The notes beneath the pieces are model-generated. The model had not been told where the DNA came from. It worked only from the letters and a program-made list of their open reading frames with translations, and ran no database searches. The translations under genes and the position numbers were made by a program. Below, piece by piece: positions 34,117 to 43,417 of a DNA stretch of 64,000 bases; the first letter of the stretch is position 1; every line of letters begins with the position of its first letter. Source of the DNA: Pseudoramibacter fermentans (GTDB lineage: Bacteria > Bacillota > Clostridia > Eubacteriales > Eubacteriaceae); contig VOGB01000004.1 of assembly GCA_009493725.1 (NCBI GenBank), positions 915,091 through 979,090 on the forward strand, written 5' to 3'.

Positions 34117-35434
34117 TTATTACCTCCCCTATTAAATCAAATCCAATCGCGTCTACGATTTTCACCCGATAAAAATGGCCTGGTTTGGGCTGCGAGGTCT
34201 CGATAATGACGTCGCCGTCGATTTCAGGAGCGTCTCCCCACGTTCTGCCGATCGCGATGCCGTTTTCGTCAATCTCGTCGATTAAAACCGTCATTTCCTG
34301 GTCGATCCACCGGGTACTCCACTGGGTCGAAATGGCCTCCTGCTGCTCGTAAATCCGCCGAATTCTCTCTTCTTTGACGTCTTCGTCAATTTGATCCGGC
34401 ATCTCTGCAGCGGGCGTCCCTTCCTCCTGGGAGTACGCGAAGGCGCCTAAACGCTCAAACTTCAATTCACCCAAGGTTTGAAGCATCGCGTCAAACTGCG
34501 CTTCGCTTTCGCCAGGGAAACCAGCAATGACAGTCGTTCTCAAAACCGCATCAGGACATTTTTTCCTAATCAAATTTACTTTACCATAAATTTCTTTTTT
34601 GTCAATGCGGCGGCCCATTCTGTGCAGAATCTTGTCTTCGGTGTGCTGAATCGGCATATCGAAATAGGGACAGATGTTATCGTGGCGGTTGATCACATCG
34701 AGCAGCTTTTCGTCGATGCCTTCTGGATACATGTACAGAAGCCTGATCCACGTAAAGGGAATGCGTCCAGCCAGCTCATCGAGCAGATCCGCCAAATCGT
34801 AATCGCGATTCAAATCCACGCCGTATTGGGTCAGATTCTGCGCAACGAGAATCAACTCCCGAACGCCGCTGTCGTAAAGGGTCTGCGCCTCTTTGAGAAT
34901 CGTCTCAGGCGATCGGCTGCGGTGCCGCCCCCGAATATTCGGGATCGCACAATAGGTACAATGATTGTCGCAGCCTTCGCTGATCTTTAGGTATTCCGTC
35001 GTCTGCCCTTTTTTAACGTAGCGCTTTTCGCTTTCCTGTCGGATTTGGGCGCTTGTATAGATTTTGCCGTCTTCTTTATTTTGAATGATGTCCGGCAGAT
35101 CGTCGATCTGATTGACGCCGATGAAATAATCGACCTCAGGCAGCTCAGCCTTGAGCTCCTCGGCGTATCGCTGCGCCATACAGCCCGCCACGACAAAGGT
35201 CTGGCAGTTCTCCTCCGGATGGGTCCGGTAAGGCAGCAGATCGAAAATCATCTCAATCGACTGTTTTTTGGCCGCCTCGATGAAACAGCAGGTATTGACA
35301 ATAATCAGCGACGCCTCGGACGGGTCGTCTGTCAGCGCGTAACCGCGCTGGAGCAGGCCGCCGACCATGTTTTCGCTGTCCACAGTGTTTTTATCGCAGC
35401 CCATGGTTTGAACAAATACGGTTTGATCAGCCAT
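34100..35434 (-). CDS. rimO: Ribosomal protein S12 methylthiotransferase RimO
   Basis: 444 residues. The N-terminal UPF0004 domain has VQTMGCDKNTVDSENM with three cluster cysteines. The radical SAM motif is SEGCDNHCTYCAIPNIRGRHRSR (CxxxCxxC). A TRAM domain ends the protein. It methylthiolates an aspartate of ribosomal protein S12. RimO rather than MiaB is favoured by the RGRHRSR stretch and the pgsA neighbour typical of rimO. Overlaps ftsK by 8 bases and pgsA by 17. Confidence 0.93.
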   Translation of the reverse strand: MADQTVFVQTMGCDKNTVDSENMVGGLLQRGYALTDDPSEASLIIVNTCCFIEAAKKQSIEMIFDLLPYRTHPEENCQTFVVAGCMAQRYAEELKAELPEVDYFIGVNQIDDLPDIIQNKEDGKIYTSAQIRQESEKRYVKKGQTTEYLKISEGCDNHCTYCAIPNIRGRHRSRSPETILKEAQTLYDSGVRELILVAQNLTQYGVDLNRDYDLADLLDELAGRIPFTWIRLLYMYPEGIDEKLLDVINRHDNICPYFDMPIQHTEDKILHRMGRRIDKKEIYGKVNLIRKKCPDAVLRTTVIAGFPGESEAQFDAMLQTLGELKFERLGAFAYSQEEGTPAAEMPDQIDEDVKEERIRRIYEQQEAISTQWSTRWIDQEMTVLIDEIDENGIAIGRTWGDAPEIDGDVIIETSQPKPGHFYRVKIVDAIGFDLIGEVINESTK

Positions 35435-37838
35435 GATAATTCTCCCTTGACATTAACAGCTTGCGCGGCTTGCTGCCGTTCGGCCCGGAAATGATCCCGC
35501 GGTCTTCCAATTCGTCGATGATGCGGCCCGCTCTGGCGTAGCCGACTCTCAACTTCCGCTGGACCATCGACGTCGAAATCTGTCCGTTTGTAAAGGCCAG
35601 CTCAGCCGCCTTCGGAAACAGTTCATCTACCGATTCTTCGGTCTTCGCTTCCTCGGTGGCCGTTTCCGCCGCTTTGATTTCCTCTTCGATATGTGCATCA
35701 AAGGTCGGCTTGGCGCCTTGAGAGACCGCCGCAACAACCCGGTTGATTTCGGCGTCCGACACAAATGTGCCCTGAACACGAAGCGGCTTCGATTTGCCAA
35801 CTGGGAAATAGAGCATATCGCCCTTGCCCAAAAGCTTTTCAGCGCCGACCTGATCGAGGATGGTACGGCTGTCTGTATTAGATGCTACAGAGAAGGCGAT
35901 TCTCGAAGGAATATTCGCCTTGATCAGCCCGGTGATGACGTCGACCGATGGCCGCTGCGTCGCGATGACCAGATGGATGCCGCAGGCTCGAGCGAGCTGA
36001 GCAATCCGGCAGATCGCACTTTCGACTTCTTTCGGCGAGGTCATCATCAAATCCGCCAATTCGTCGATGATGATCACAATGCGCGGCAGCTTCTTCTGGC
36101 CTTCGCTTTCGGCCTTCTGATTGTAGCCCTTGATGTCTCTGACGCCGGCGTCTCTGAACAGCTGGTAGCGGTCCGTCATTTCCTTGATGCCCCAGTTCAG
36201 GGCATAAGCCGCCTTTTTCGTGTCCGTGACCACCGGAATCAACATGTGGGGTAAGGCGTTGTAAACATTGAGCTCGACCATTTTCGGGTCGATCATGATA
36301 AAACGCAGCTCTTCAGGACTTAACTTGTAAATCAGCGAAATGATCATCGTGTTGATGCAGACTGATTTCCCTGAGCCCGTCGCCCCAGCGATCAAAAGGT
36401 GAGGCATCTTCGAGATGTCGCCGATGACGTTCTGCCCTGACAGGGTTTTCCCCAGTGCAAAAGGCAGCTTCGCCTGTGACTTCTGGAAAATCGGCGTGTT
36501 GATAATGTCGCCCAAAGCGACCACTTCGCTGACCGCGTTGGGCACTTCGATCCCAACGGCTGATTTTCCGGGGATCGGCGCTTCCATTCGAATGTCACTA
36601 GTCGCCAATCTCAGCGCTAAATCATCAGACAGCGCGACAATTTTGCCGACCTTGACGCCGGATGCCGGCTGCACTTCGAAGCGGGTGATCGACGGTCCGA
36701 CGTCAACGCCGACGATTTTAGCGTCGACCTTAAAATCTTTGAGCGTCGATTCGATTTGATGGGCTTTTTTCACCACATCTTCTTTTTTATTGCCCTTGTT
36801 GTGAACGCCGGGGTTGAGCAGCGCCACGTCAGGCTTGTGGTACGCCGCTGTCGGAGCGGTCGTCGAAGGGCTCGGTATCTCCCCCGAGTCGTCACCGCCT
36901 TCCTCAGACGCATCGTCAAAGGGGACGCTGTCGTCAGCCGCATCCGGCACTTCATCTTCTTCCGGTTCAGGTACAGCCGCTTCTTCCGCTTGGCGCAGCC
37001 GGTCGTTGCGTTCTGCCCGAGCTTCGCGTTTCAAATCCTCATCGTCCAATTGGTCGATGACGTCGTCAATGTTGACGTACTGTGTGTTGACTGAGACCTT
37101 GCCGATGTCGCTGGGATTGAACAAATTGTCGTAATTCTGATCTTCCAGCTCTTCCTGCTGGCGTTTCAGTTCCGCTTCCTTGCGCATCTTGGCCAGTTCT
37201 CGTTCTTCCTTCATGGTTTTGACGCGTTCTTCAACCGCTTCTTGACTCTGGGCCTTCAGGCGGCCAAAGAATCCCGGCGAGACAATCGTGATGATTTTAT
37301 AAATTTCAAAAATGAATAAAGCCAATAAAAGAATGATTGTGCCCGGCCGCTTAATAATCGTCATGAAAATATAAGCCAGCAGCAGTCCAAAGATACCGCC
37401 GTAGGCGTTCGCGCCCTTGAGCGGCAGCGTGAACATATCCAATAATGTGTACTGCATCATGTGCGGCACACCCATGCTGAACATGATGAGCAGGTTCGAG
37501 AGCAGCAATGCGACGTAGCCCATCAGGCTCCCGTTTTTCTTCCAATTTTGGACAAAAATCATGACGCCGACTACCACGAAGTACATACAGTAAATGACGG
37601 AGACATTGCCGAAAATGTAGCGGATCACGCTTTTGCCCCAGATCCGGTCGAATAGCGTCGGCGTTGCCGTCGAGTAAGAATAAGCGCTGTACAACGCAAT
37701 CGCGATAACCAAAATGCCTATCAGCCGCGCTTGACTCGGTGTCATTTCCTGATTTTCTACTTTTTTCGTGCGCTTTGCTGTGTTTTGAGCTGCCGGTTTT
37801 GTTTTCTTCCGGCTTTTAGTCTGCTTTTTTCTTGCCAT
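35427..37838 (-). CDS. ftsK: DNA translocase FtsK/SpoIIIE
   Basis: 803 residues. Four membrane segments lie in about 35-190. An acidic linker (about 225-320) and an alpha domain follow. The motor has Walker A AGATGSGKSVC and Walker B RIVIIIDELADL. A C-terminal winged-helix gamma domain (ISTSMVQRKLRVGYARAGRIIDELEDRGIISG) reads polarity sequences on the chromosome. It pumps DNA through the septum during division or sporulation. Start of a ftsK-rimO-pgsA operon by overlaps. Confidence 0.95.
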   Translation of the reverse strand: MARKKQTKSRKKTKPAAQNTAKRTKKVENQEMTPSQARLIGILVIAIALYSAYSYSTATPTLFDRIWGKSVIRYIFGNVSVIYCMYFVVVGVMIFVQNWKKNGSLMGYVALLLSNLLIMFSMGVPHMMQYTLLDMFTLPLKGANAYGGIFGLLLAYIFMTIIKRPGTIILLLALFIFEIYKIITIVSPGFFGRLKAQSQEAVEERVKTMKEERELAKMRKEAELKRQQEELEDQNYDNLFNPSDIGKVSVNTQYVNIDDVIDQLDDEDLKREARAERNDRLRQAEEAAVPEPEEDEVPDAADDSVPFDDASEEGGDDSGEIPSPSTTAPTAAYHKPDVALLNPGVHNKGNKKEDVVKKAHQIESTLKDFKVDAKIVGVDVGPSITRFEVQPASGVKVGKIVALSDDLALRLATSDIRMEAPIPGKSAVGIEVPNAVSEVVALGDIINTPIFQKSQAKLPFALGKTLSGQNVIGDISKMPHLLIAGATGSGKSVCINTMIISLIYKLSPEELRFIMIDPKMVELNVYNALPHMLIPVVTDTKKAAYALNWGIKEMTDRYQLFRDAGVRDIKGYNQKAESEGQKKLPRIVIIIDELADLMMTSPKEVESAICRIAQLARACGIHLVIATQRPSVDVITGLIKANIPSRIAFSVASNTDSRTILDQVGAEKLLGKGDMLYFPVGKSKPLRVQGTFVSDAEINRVVAAVSQGAKPTFDAHIEEEIKAAETATEEAKTEESVDELFPKAAELAFTNGQISTSMVQRKLRVGYARAGRIIDELEDRGIISGPNGSKPRKLLMSRENYHG

Positions 37839-37878
37839 CGTACTTCACCATCCTATCTGATTCAATCTAATGGCATGA

Positions 37879-37906
37879 AGCCGGCAGGTGTCGTACCCTG
37901 CCGGCT
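37879..37906. other. Perfect 10-bp hairpin without T-run between pnp and ftsK
   Basis: AGCCGGCAGG pairs exactly with CCTGCCGGCT around an 8-base loop. No T tract follows on either strand, so it is not a standard intrinsic terminator. It could stabilise the 3' end of the pnp message or act with Rho. Confidence 0.5.
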
Positions 37907-37944
37907 CACTGATGAACAAATTGTGTTTCAAGATCACTCTGCGA

Positions 37945-40044
37945 TTAATCCGCGTCCTTCGGCAGGCATGCCTTGCGGGACAGATTAATGCGGCCTTGAT
38001 CGTCAATTTCAATGACTTTAACCGTCACTTCATCGCCGATTTGGACCACGTCTTCTACGCGGTTGACACGATGATTGGCTAATTTAGAGATGTGGATCAA
38101 GCCATCCTTGCTGCCTGGAATATCGACAAAAGCGCCGAATTTCATGATCCGGACAACCTTGCCCTTCACCACTTCGCCAACCTGCACTTCGTGAACCACG
38201 TCGTCGACCATCTTAAGCGCCTTGTCTGAAGAGGCCTGGTCGACTGCAGCGATGTAGACGGTGCCGTCTTCTTCAACTTCGATCTTCGCGCCGGATTCAT
38301 CCTGGATGCCAATGATCGTTTCGCCGCCCTTGCCGATGAGATCGCGGATCTTTTCTGGATCAATGTGAATTGTCGTGATGTGCGGCGCGTACGGCGAAAT
38401 TTCAGCTCTCGGTTCAGAAATCGCTTCGTTCATGATGCCGAGAATGTGCATCCGGCCGTCCTTCGCCTGCTTCAGGGCCTGGGTTAAAATTTTCCGATCG
38501 ATACCGTGAACCTTGATATCCATCTGAATGGCGGTGATACCGTCTTTCGTTCCAGCTACCTTGAAGTCCATATCGCCCAGGAAGTCTTCCATCCCTTGAA
38601 TATCAGTTAAGATCGCGACCTGGTCGCCTTCTTTAATCAGCCCCATTGCACAGCCTGCAACGGCCTTTTTAATCGGCACACCTGCAGCCATCAGTGCGAG
38701 AGATGAGCCGCAGACTGAAGCCTGAGAGGTTGAGCCGTTGGAGCTCAATACTTCGGAAACCACGCGGATCGCGTACGGGAATTCTTCTTTAGACGGCAGT
38801 ACCGGCAGCAGCGCACGTTCTGCGAGGGCGCCGTGTCCGATTTCCCGGCGTCCAGGGCCGCGGCTTGGCTTCGTTTCGCCGACCGAATAGCTCGGGAAGT
38901 TGTACTGATGCATGTAGCGTTTTTCCGTTTCCGGTTCAAGGCCGTCGAGCACCTGAGCTTCCTTCAAAAGACCTAAGGTCGCCACAGAGCAGACCTGGGT
39001 TTCGCCGCGTGTGAACAAGCCGGAGCCGTGAACCCGCGGCAGGTAATCGATTTTGGCGCTGACCGGACGGACTTCCGTCATCTTTCGATTGTCCGGGCGG
39101 ATATGATCGTTGAGAATCAGGCCGCGGACTTCTTCGCGTTTAATGCCATTGATGACCATGTCGATTTCGGCTTGATGATCCGGATCCAATTCACCGAAAT
39201 GCTTCGATGTTTCGTCGATCAAATCGTTCATCGCGTCGATGCGTTCGTCTGCGTCTGCGATGTGAACCGCGTCATGCATCCGTGTGCCCATATAATCCTT
39301 GATATTCGCTTTCAGTTCTTCTGTGGGTTCCTGAAGCGGATAGTCTGCCTTCGGCACGCCGACTTCTGCGACAATTTCGTCGATAAAATCGATGATCTTC
39401 TTGATTTCTTCGTGTGCGTACAGAATCGCGTCGAGCATCGTTTCTTCGTCGAGCTCGTTGGCACCAGCTTCAACCATCATGACCGCGTTTCTCGTTCCGG
39501 CAACCGTCAGATTTAATTCGGAAACCTGTTTCTGATCCCACGTCGGGTTCAGAATGAATTCGCCGTCGATTAAACCAACCTGAACGGCAGCTGTTGGGCC
39601 GTCGAAGGGCAGGTCAGAAATAGACAAAACAATCGACGATCCGATCATCCCAACGAGTTCTGACGCGCAGTCCATATCATCAGACATGACCATCGTGACG
39701 ACGTGCACATCGTTGCGGAATGTTTTCGGGAACAGTGGGCGGATCGGACGGTCGATCAGGCGGGAGAAAAGAATCGCCTGATTGGTCGGACGGCCTTCAC
39801 GTTTTAAAAAGCCGCCTGGAATCTTCCCGACAGCGTACTGTTTTTCGACATAATCGACCGAAAGCGGGAAAAAGTCAGTTCCTTCCCGAGGTTCTTTTGA
39901 GACAGCCACATTGCATAACAGGCTCGTGTCCCCATAGCGCACCATTGCAGCTGCTTTGGCCAGACGGGCCACTTCGCCGATTTCCACACGGAACGGACGG
40001 CCTGCAATCTGTGTTTCAAATACCTTTGTCTCAGAAACTTTCAT
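37945..40044 (-). CDS. pnp: Polyribonucleotide nucleotidyltransferase
   Basis: 699 residues. Two RNase PH domains (FFPLSVDYVEKQYAVGKIPGGF; SNGSTSQASVCGSSLALMAAGVPI), a KH domain (IRDLIGKGGETIIGIQDESGAKIEVEEDG) and a C-terminal S1 domain (GEVVKGKVVRIMKFGAFVDIPG) are in the usual order. It degrades RNA 3' to 5' by phosphorolysis. GAGGTACA precedes the ATG. It follows rpsO as in most bacteria, separated here by a terminator. Confidence 0.97.
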   Translation of the reverse strand: MKVSETKVFETQIAGRPFRVEIGEVARLAKAAAMVRYGDTSLLCNVAVSKEPREGTDFFPLSVDYVEKQYAVGKIPGGFLKREGRPTNQAILFSRLIDRPIRPLFPKTFRNDVHVVTMVMSDDMDCASELVGMIGSSIVLSISDLPFDGPTAAVQVGLIDGEFILNPTWDQKQVSELNLTVAGTRNAVMMVEAGANELDEETMLDAILYAHEEIKKIIDFIDEIVAEVGVPKADYPLQEPTEELKANIKDYMGTRMHDAVHIADADERIDAMNDLIDETSKHFGELDPDHQAEIDMVINGIKREEVRGLILNDHIRPDNRKMTEVRPVSAKIDYLPRVHGSGLFTRGETQVCSVATLGLLKEAQVLDGLEPETEKRYMHQYNFPSYSVGETKPSRGPGRREIGHGALAERALLPVLPSKEEFPYAIRVVSEVLSSNGSTSQASVCGSSLALMAAGVPIKKAVAGCAMGLIKEGDQVAILTDIQGMEDFLGDMDFKVAGTKDGITAIQMDIKVHGIDRKILTQALKQAKDGRMHILGIMNEAISEPRAEISPYAPHITTIHIDPEKIRDLIGKGGETIIGIQDESGAKIEVEEDGTVYIAAVDQASSDKALKMVDDVVHEVQVGEVVKGKVVRIMKFGAFVDIPGSKDGLIHISKLANHRVNRVEDVVQIGDEVTVKVIEIDDQGRINLSRKACLPKDAD

Positions 40045-40075
40045 TGTACCTCCTCAAATGATACGATAACCTGTC

Positions 40076-40097
40076 ATTTCAGTATTTTCTCTGAAAT
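40076..40097 (-). other. Hairpin in the pnp leader
   Basis: ATTTCAG pairs with CTGAAAT around an 8-base loop in the pnp 5' leader, directly after the rpsO terminator. In other bacteria the pnp leader hairpin is cut by RNase III and used in autoregulation. A comparable role here is inference. Confidence 0.35.
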
Positions 40098-40100
40098 AAC

Positions 40101-40123
40101 AAAAAGGGCGGAACACTCCGCCC
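40101..40123 (-). terminator. Intrinsic terminator after rpsO
   Basis: GGGCGGA pairs with TCCGCCC around ACAC, followed by five T residues on the minus strand. Confidence 0.75.
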
Positions 40124-40134
40124 AATAAAAATAA

Positions 40135-40407
40135 TTATTTTCTTAATCCCAATCTTGCGATCAGTTCACGATAACGATTGATGTCTTTCTTTTTCAAATA
40201 GCCTAACAGGTTGCGGCGCTGGCCGACCATTTTGAGCAGGCCTCTTCTTGAATGAAAGTCTTTCTTGTGAACAGCAAAATGCTGATTTAAGTCATTAATG
40301 CGGTAAGTCAGCAGCGCGACCTGGACTTCCGGGGAACCGGTGTCGCCTTCGTGGGTGCCGTATTCTTTGATAATCTGTTCTTTCTGTTCTTTCGAAATCA
40401 TATTCAC
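40135..40407 (-). CDS. rpsO: 30S ribosomal protein S15
   Basis: 90 residues, full length. KEQIIKEYGTHEGDTGSPEVQVALLTYRINDLNQHF and HSRRGLLKMVGQRRNLLGYLK are typical of S15, which binds 16S rRNA early in assembly. AAAGGAG precedes the ATG. It has its own promoter, structured leader and terminator, and lies upstream of pnp. Confidence 0.98.
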   Translation of the reverse strand: MNMISKEQKEQIIKEYGTHEGDTGSPEVQVALLTYRINDLNQHFAVHKKDFHSRRGLLKMVGQRRNLLGYLKKKDINRYRELIARLGLRK

Positions 40408-40419
40408 TACTCCTTTTGG

Positions 40420-40480
40420 TTGATTTCCCTGTTCCTAGTATGTCGTCGGAGTGATTCGCCAAACCAAGAACAGGCTTGAA
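40420..40480 (-). promoter_or_regulatory. Structured rpsO 5' leader, candidate S15 autoregulatory element
   Basis: CCTGTTC (40468-40474) and GAACAGG (40428-40434) form a 7-bp stem enclosing a 33-base segment with further pairing potential, just before the rpsO ribosome binding site. S15 leaders of Gram-positives bind S15 at a similar junction. Assignment to that family is by position and appearance only. Confidence 0.5.
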
Positions 40481-40487
40481 TGTGTGT

Positions 40488-40516
40488 ATTCTATCATTTC
40501 AATTATCGTTTGTAAA
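40488..40516 (-). promoter_or_regulatory. Predicted promoter of rpsO
   Basis: TTTACA and TAGAAT with a 17-base spacer, immediately after the stop of the upstream glucosyltransferase gene. Confidence 0.7.
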
Positions 40517-40520
40517 GCCT

Positions 40521-41681
40521 TTATTTATCGGAATTTTCGGATGTGCCGTGGACGTATCGATCAATTAATTTTTCACAAAGATCCAGCGTTTTTTCAGGCG
40601 AATAATTTTTCGCGGCCTCGTTCATATTGTCCGAAATTTCATCGGCAATGTTCTTGTGATCCATCAATAAATCGACAAGCTTTGGCAGTTCGTCAATATC
40701 TTTAACGAGGATGCCCATGCCGGTTTTTTCGAGAAATTTCGCGTTTTCCTCTTCCTGGCCGGGATATGTGTAGGGAATGATCATCGGCGTACCTTTGAGC
40801 ATTGCCTCCGTCGTCGTCAAACCGCCCGGCTTTGAAACGATAATATCGGATGAGTCCATCAGCTCAGAGATATTTTCGACGTAGCCGAAAATATCCACGC
40901 GGGTGTGGGCATTGACCTTTAGGGTGTCGTAAGGGATCTGCGCCAGCTTCGCTCTCATTTCCTCGTTGTGGCCGCAAACAACCATTAAATGAATCGCTGC
41001 CTGTGTCAGGATTAAATTTCGAAAAGCCGGCTCGATGCGGCCGGTGCCCAGGCTGCCGCCCATCAGCAGCACGGTTCCCTTGATATTTTTGTCTTTTGGC
41101 GTTTTCGAAGATCCCTTTTCATTAAAGGCAGCCCGAACCGGGATGCCGTAAGGGTAAATGATGTCCGGCGCTATGCCGCGTTCGATCATATCCTGCTTGG
41201 TATAATCGCTGCCAACCACATAGGCATCGACATTCTGACTGCGGTACACGCCGTGAAATTTGTAATCCGTAATAAAGGACAAAACCGGCGTGTGAAAAGC
41301 GCCCATCCCCTTGAGCCGTCCCAAAACATTGGTGACAAAGGGATGGGTTGAAATGAGAAGCACAGGCGAATCGTTCAGGATCATCGACAAAATCTCCGGC
41401 GAGATGATGGATGTGCCGATATGGAAAATTGCCCGTTGAAATGGTGTCATTTTATCAAATTGCCGGTAAAGCAAATCGTAAAATTTCGGCGTATTCTCGA
41501 CCATCCGTCGATATCCGCCTGTGATCATTTTGTTTAACGTCCTGGACGACTGTTCAAAGGTATCTATAATCCGCGCGTCATAGCCGCGGCCCTCAAGACC
41601 CTTTTGAATGGTCCGAGCGGCTAGATTGTGTCCGCCGCCCGTCGACGCGGAAAAAATTAAAACAATGCGTTGATCACTCAT
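40521..41681 (-). CDS. Processive diacylglycerol glycosyltransferase (MGDG synthase/UgtP family)
   Basis: 386 residues, GT28 family, GT-B fold. The MGDG synthase-like N-terminal domain has ILIFSASTGGGHNLAARTIQKGL. The C-terminal UDP-sugar site has DIIVSKPGGLTTTEAMLKGTPMIIPYTYPGQEEENAKFL. It transfers sugars from UDP-glucose or UDP-galactose to diacylglycerol to make membrane glycolipids, the anchors for lipoteichoic acid. Peripheral on the inner membrane face. A 50-residue membrane protein gene lies 11 bases upstream. Confidence 0.9.
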   Translation of the reverse strand: MSDQRIVLIFSASTGGGHNLAARTIQKGLEGRGYDARIIDTFEQSSRTLNKMITGGYRRMVENTPKFYDLLYRQFDKMTPFQRAIFHIGTSIISPEILSMILNDSPVLLISTHPFVTNVLGRLKGMGAFHTPVLSFITDYKFHGVYRSQNVDAYVVGSDYTKQDMIERGIAPDIIYPYGIPVRAAFNEKGSSKTPKDKNIKGTVLLMGGSLGTGRIEPAFRNLILTQAAIHLMVVCGHNEEMRAKLAQIPYDTLKVNAHTRVDIFGYVENISELMDSSDIIVSKPGGLTTTEAMLKGTPMIIPYTYPGQEEENAKFLEKTGMGILVKDIDELPKLVDLLMDHKNIADEISDNMNEAAKNYSPEKTLDLCEKLIDRYVHGTSENSDK

Positions 41682-41692
41682 AAATTTAAAGT

Positions 41693-41845
41693 TTAGTCGT
41701 CAAAATCCTTTGAAAATCTGTAGTTGACGCGCATCAGTTTGCCGCCCACTTTCTTTTCTCTATGCTTTTCCAACGCGTAGATTACACCGATTCCCAAAGT
41801 CAATCCTGCCACAACAGCGCCAAAGGCTGCAAATATCTTTTTCAT
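41693..41845 (-). CDS. Small single-pass membrane protein, 50 residues
   Basis: MKKIFAAFGAVVAGLTLGIGVIYALEKHREKK opens with one hydrophobic segment, followed by a basic stretch and the tail MRVNYRFSKDFDD. AGGAGG lies seven bases before the ATG, which supports real translation. It lies 11 bases before the glucosyltransferase start and 37 bases after proB, so it is probably cotranscribed. Not recognised; no function proposed. Confidence 0.7.
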   Translation of the reverse strand: MKKIFAAFGAVVAGLTLGIGVIYALEKHREKKVGGKLMRVNYRFSKDFDD

Positions 41846-41882
41846 TGTAAGTCCTCCTATTTTTATCGGTAATACTTTCTAT

Positions 41883-42695
41883 TTACTTCGCAGAAGGGTC
41901 ATTCGCTAAAAACAACGTCCCTGCGTTTTCGCCGCCTACAATTTTGTACAGCACGTTAATATCCTCACCGGATGTAATCAGCGTCGGAATGCCATGTCCG
42001 GTCGCGTAGCGCGCCGCCTCGAGCTTCGTGATCATGCCGCCGGTTCCCAGCTTCGATGCGGAGCTGTCGCCTAACGCCATCAGCTGCGGCGTCATTTTTT
42101 CAACGACCTCAATGCGTTTTGCGTCATCAAATTTGAAAGGGTCCTTGTCGTACAGCCCGTCGACGTCGGATAAAATGACAAGCCCATCGGCGCCGATCAA
42201 ATTCGCCGTCATCGCTGAAAGACGGTCATTATCGCCAAAGCGTTCCTCTTCAATTTCGTCGGTCGAAACCGCGTCATTTTCGTTGACGATCGGGATGATC
42301 CGCTCTCTTAAGAGCGCCGCAAAGGTGTGCATCGCGTTGTGACGCTTGATTTTATTGTAGAACACGTCTTTCGTCAGCAGAATCTGCGCGACGTTCTGGT
42401 AATAGCTGTCGAAAGAGCGGTGATACAATTCCATCAAGAGCCCCTGCCCAACCGAAGCGGCCATCTGTTTTTCCTCAAGAGTCGAGGGGCGGGTTTCCAT
42501 CCGCAGACGATGCATCCCGCATCCAATGGCACCGGATGAGACCAAAATGATACGGCGTCCCTCGTTTTCGAGATCGGTGAGCACGCGGGCCATCTGATCC
42601 ATTTTGTGCAGATCGACGGTGCCGTTCTCATGGGTCAGCGAGGTGGTGCCGATTTTTATCACGAGAATCTGAGCATCAGCCAAATTGTCATGCAT
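41883..42695 (-). CDS. proB: Glutamate 5-kinase without PUA domain
   Basis: 270 residues of amino acid kinase fold: VIKIGTTSLT, VSSGAIGCGMHRL, IPIVNENDAVSTDE and FGDNDRLSAMTANLIGADGLVILSDVDGLYDKDP. It phosphorylates glutamate in the first step of proline synthesis. The common bacterial form has a PUA domain of about 100 residues at the C-terminus, absent here, as in several other Firmicutes. proA and proC are not in the window. Confidence 0.95.
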   Translation of the reverse strand: MHDNLADAQILVIKIGTTSLTHENGTVDLHKMDQMARVLTDLENEGRRIILVSSGAIGCGMHRLRMETRPSTLEEKQMAASVGQGLLMELYHRSFDSYYQNVAQILLTKDVFYNKIKRHNAMHTFAALLRERIIPIVNENDAVSTDEIEEERFGDNDRLSAMTANLIGADGLVILSDVDGLYDKDPFKFDDAKRIEVVEKMTPQLMALGDSSASKLGTGGMITKLEAARYATGHGIPTLITSGEDINVLYKIVGGENAGTLFLANDPSAK

Positions 42696-42769
42696 AAATT
42701 ATCCTCCAATTCCCTGATATTTTCGTTAAACTCATCCCAGTTTAGCAAATTTATTTTAAAAGTTCAAGA

Positions 42770-43417
42770 TCACGCAAAATACTGTTCAGCTTCAGCCCGA
42801 AGGGTTTTGGCCGCCTGATAAGGATCGGGCTGGGCAAACAGCGCCGAGATCACGGAAATCCCGCAGATTCCGCTGCCGGACAGCTCTTTCATATTGTCCG
42901 CTGTGATGCCGCCGATCGCGACAACTGGAATGTCCACCGCCTCGCAAATCGCCTTCAAGGTCGCGGCGTCAACCGCGTCGGCATCGTCTTTGGAGCCGGT
43001 CGGAAAGACCGCGCCGACGCCAAGGTAGTCAGCGCCGTGGCGTTCTGCTTCGAGGGCCTCTTCGACCGTTGAAGCCGACACCCCGATGATTTTATCATCG
43101 CCTAAACGTCTGCGCACGTCGCCGGCGGCCATATCACTCTGTCCCACGTGCACACCGTCCGCGCCGATTGCCTTGGCAATTTCGACGTTGTCGTTGATAA
43201 TAAAGGGCACATGATAAGCCGCGCAAATCTTTTGGATGACCTCGGCTTCTCGTTTAAATGCGTCAGTTTCGAGATGCTTTTCGCGCAGCTGAATGAACGT
43301 GGCGCCGCCTTTAAGGACAGCTTCAACATCGTCTGAAAGCTTTTTATTTCCGAGCCATCTGCGGTCGGTGATCGCGTAAAGTCTGAGGTCTTCCGGTCTT
43401 ACTTTATTTTGTTTCAT
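42770..43417 (-). CDS. thiE: Thiamine phosphate synthase
   Basis: 215 residues of TIM-barrel. LRLYAITDR, FIQLREKHL, FIINDNVEIAKAIGADGVHVGQSDM and DYLGVGAVFPTGSKDDA are the conserved pyrophosphate- and pyrimidine-binding segments. It couples HMP diphosphate and thiazole phosphate into thiamine phosphate. The ATG at 43417 is chosen because AGGAGG is six bases upstream; an in-frame ATG at 43492 would overlap thiM widely. Overlaps thiM by 14 bases. Confidence 0.94.
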   Translation of the reverse strand: MKQNKVRPEDLRLYAITDRRWLGNKKLSDDVEAVLKGGATFIQLREKHLETDAFKREAEVIQKICAAYHVPFIINDNVEIAKAIGADGVHVGQSDMAAGDVRRRLGDDKIIGVSASTVEEALEAERHGADYLGVGAVFPTGSKDDADAVDAATLKAICEAVDIPVVAIGGITADNMKELSGSGICGISVISALFAQPDPYQAAKTLRAEAEQYFA

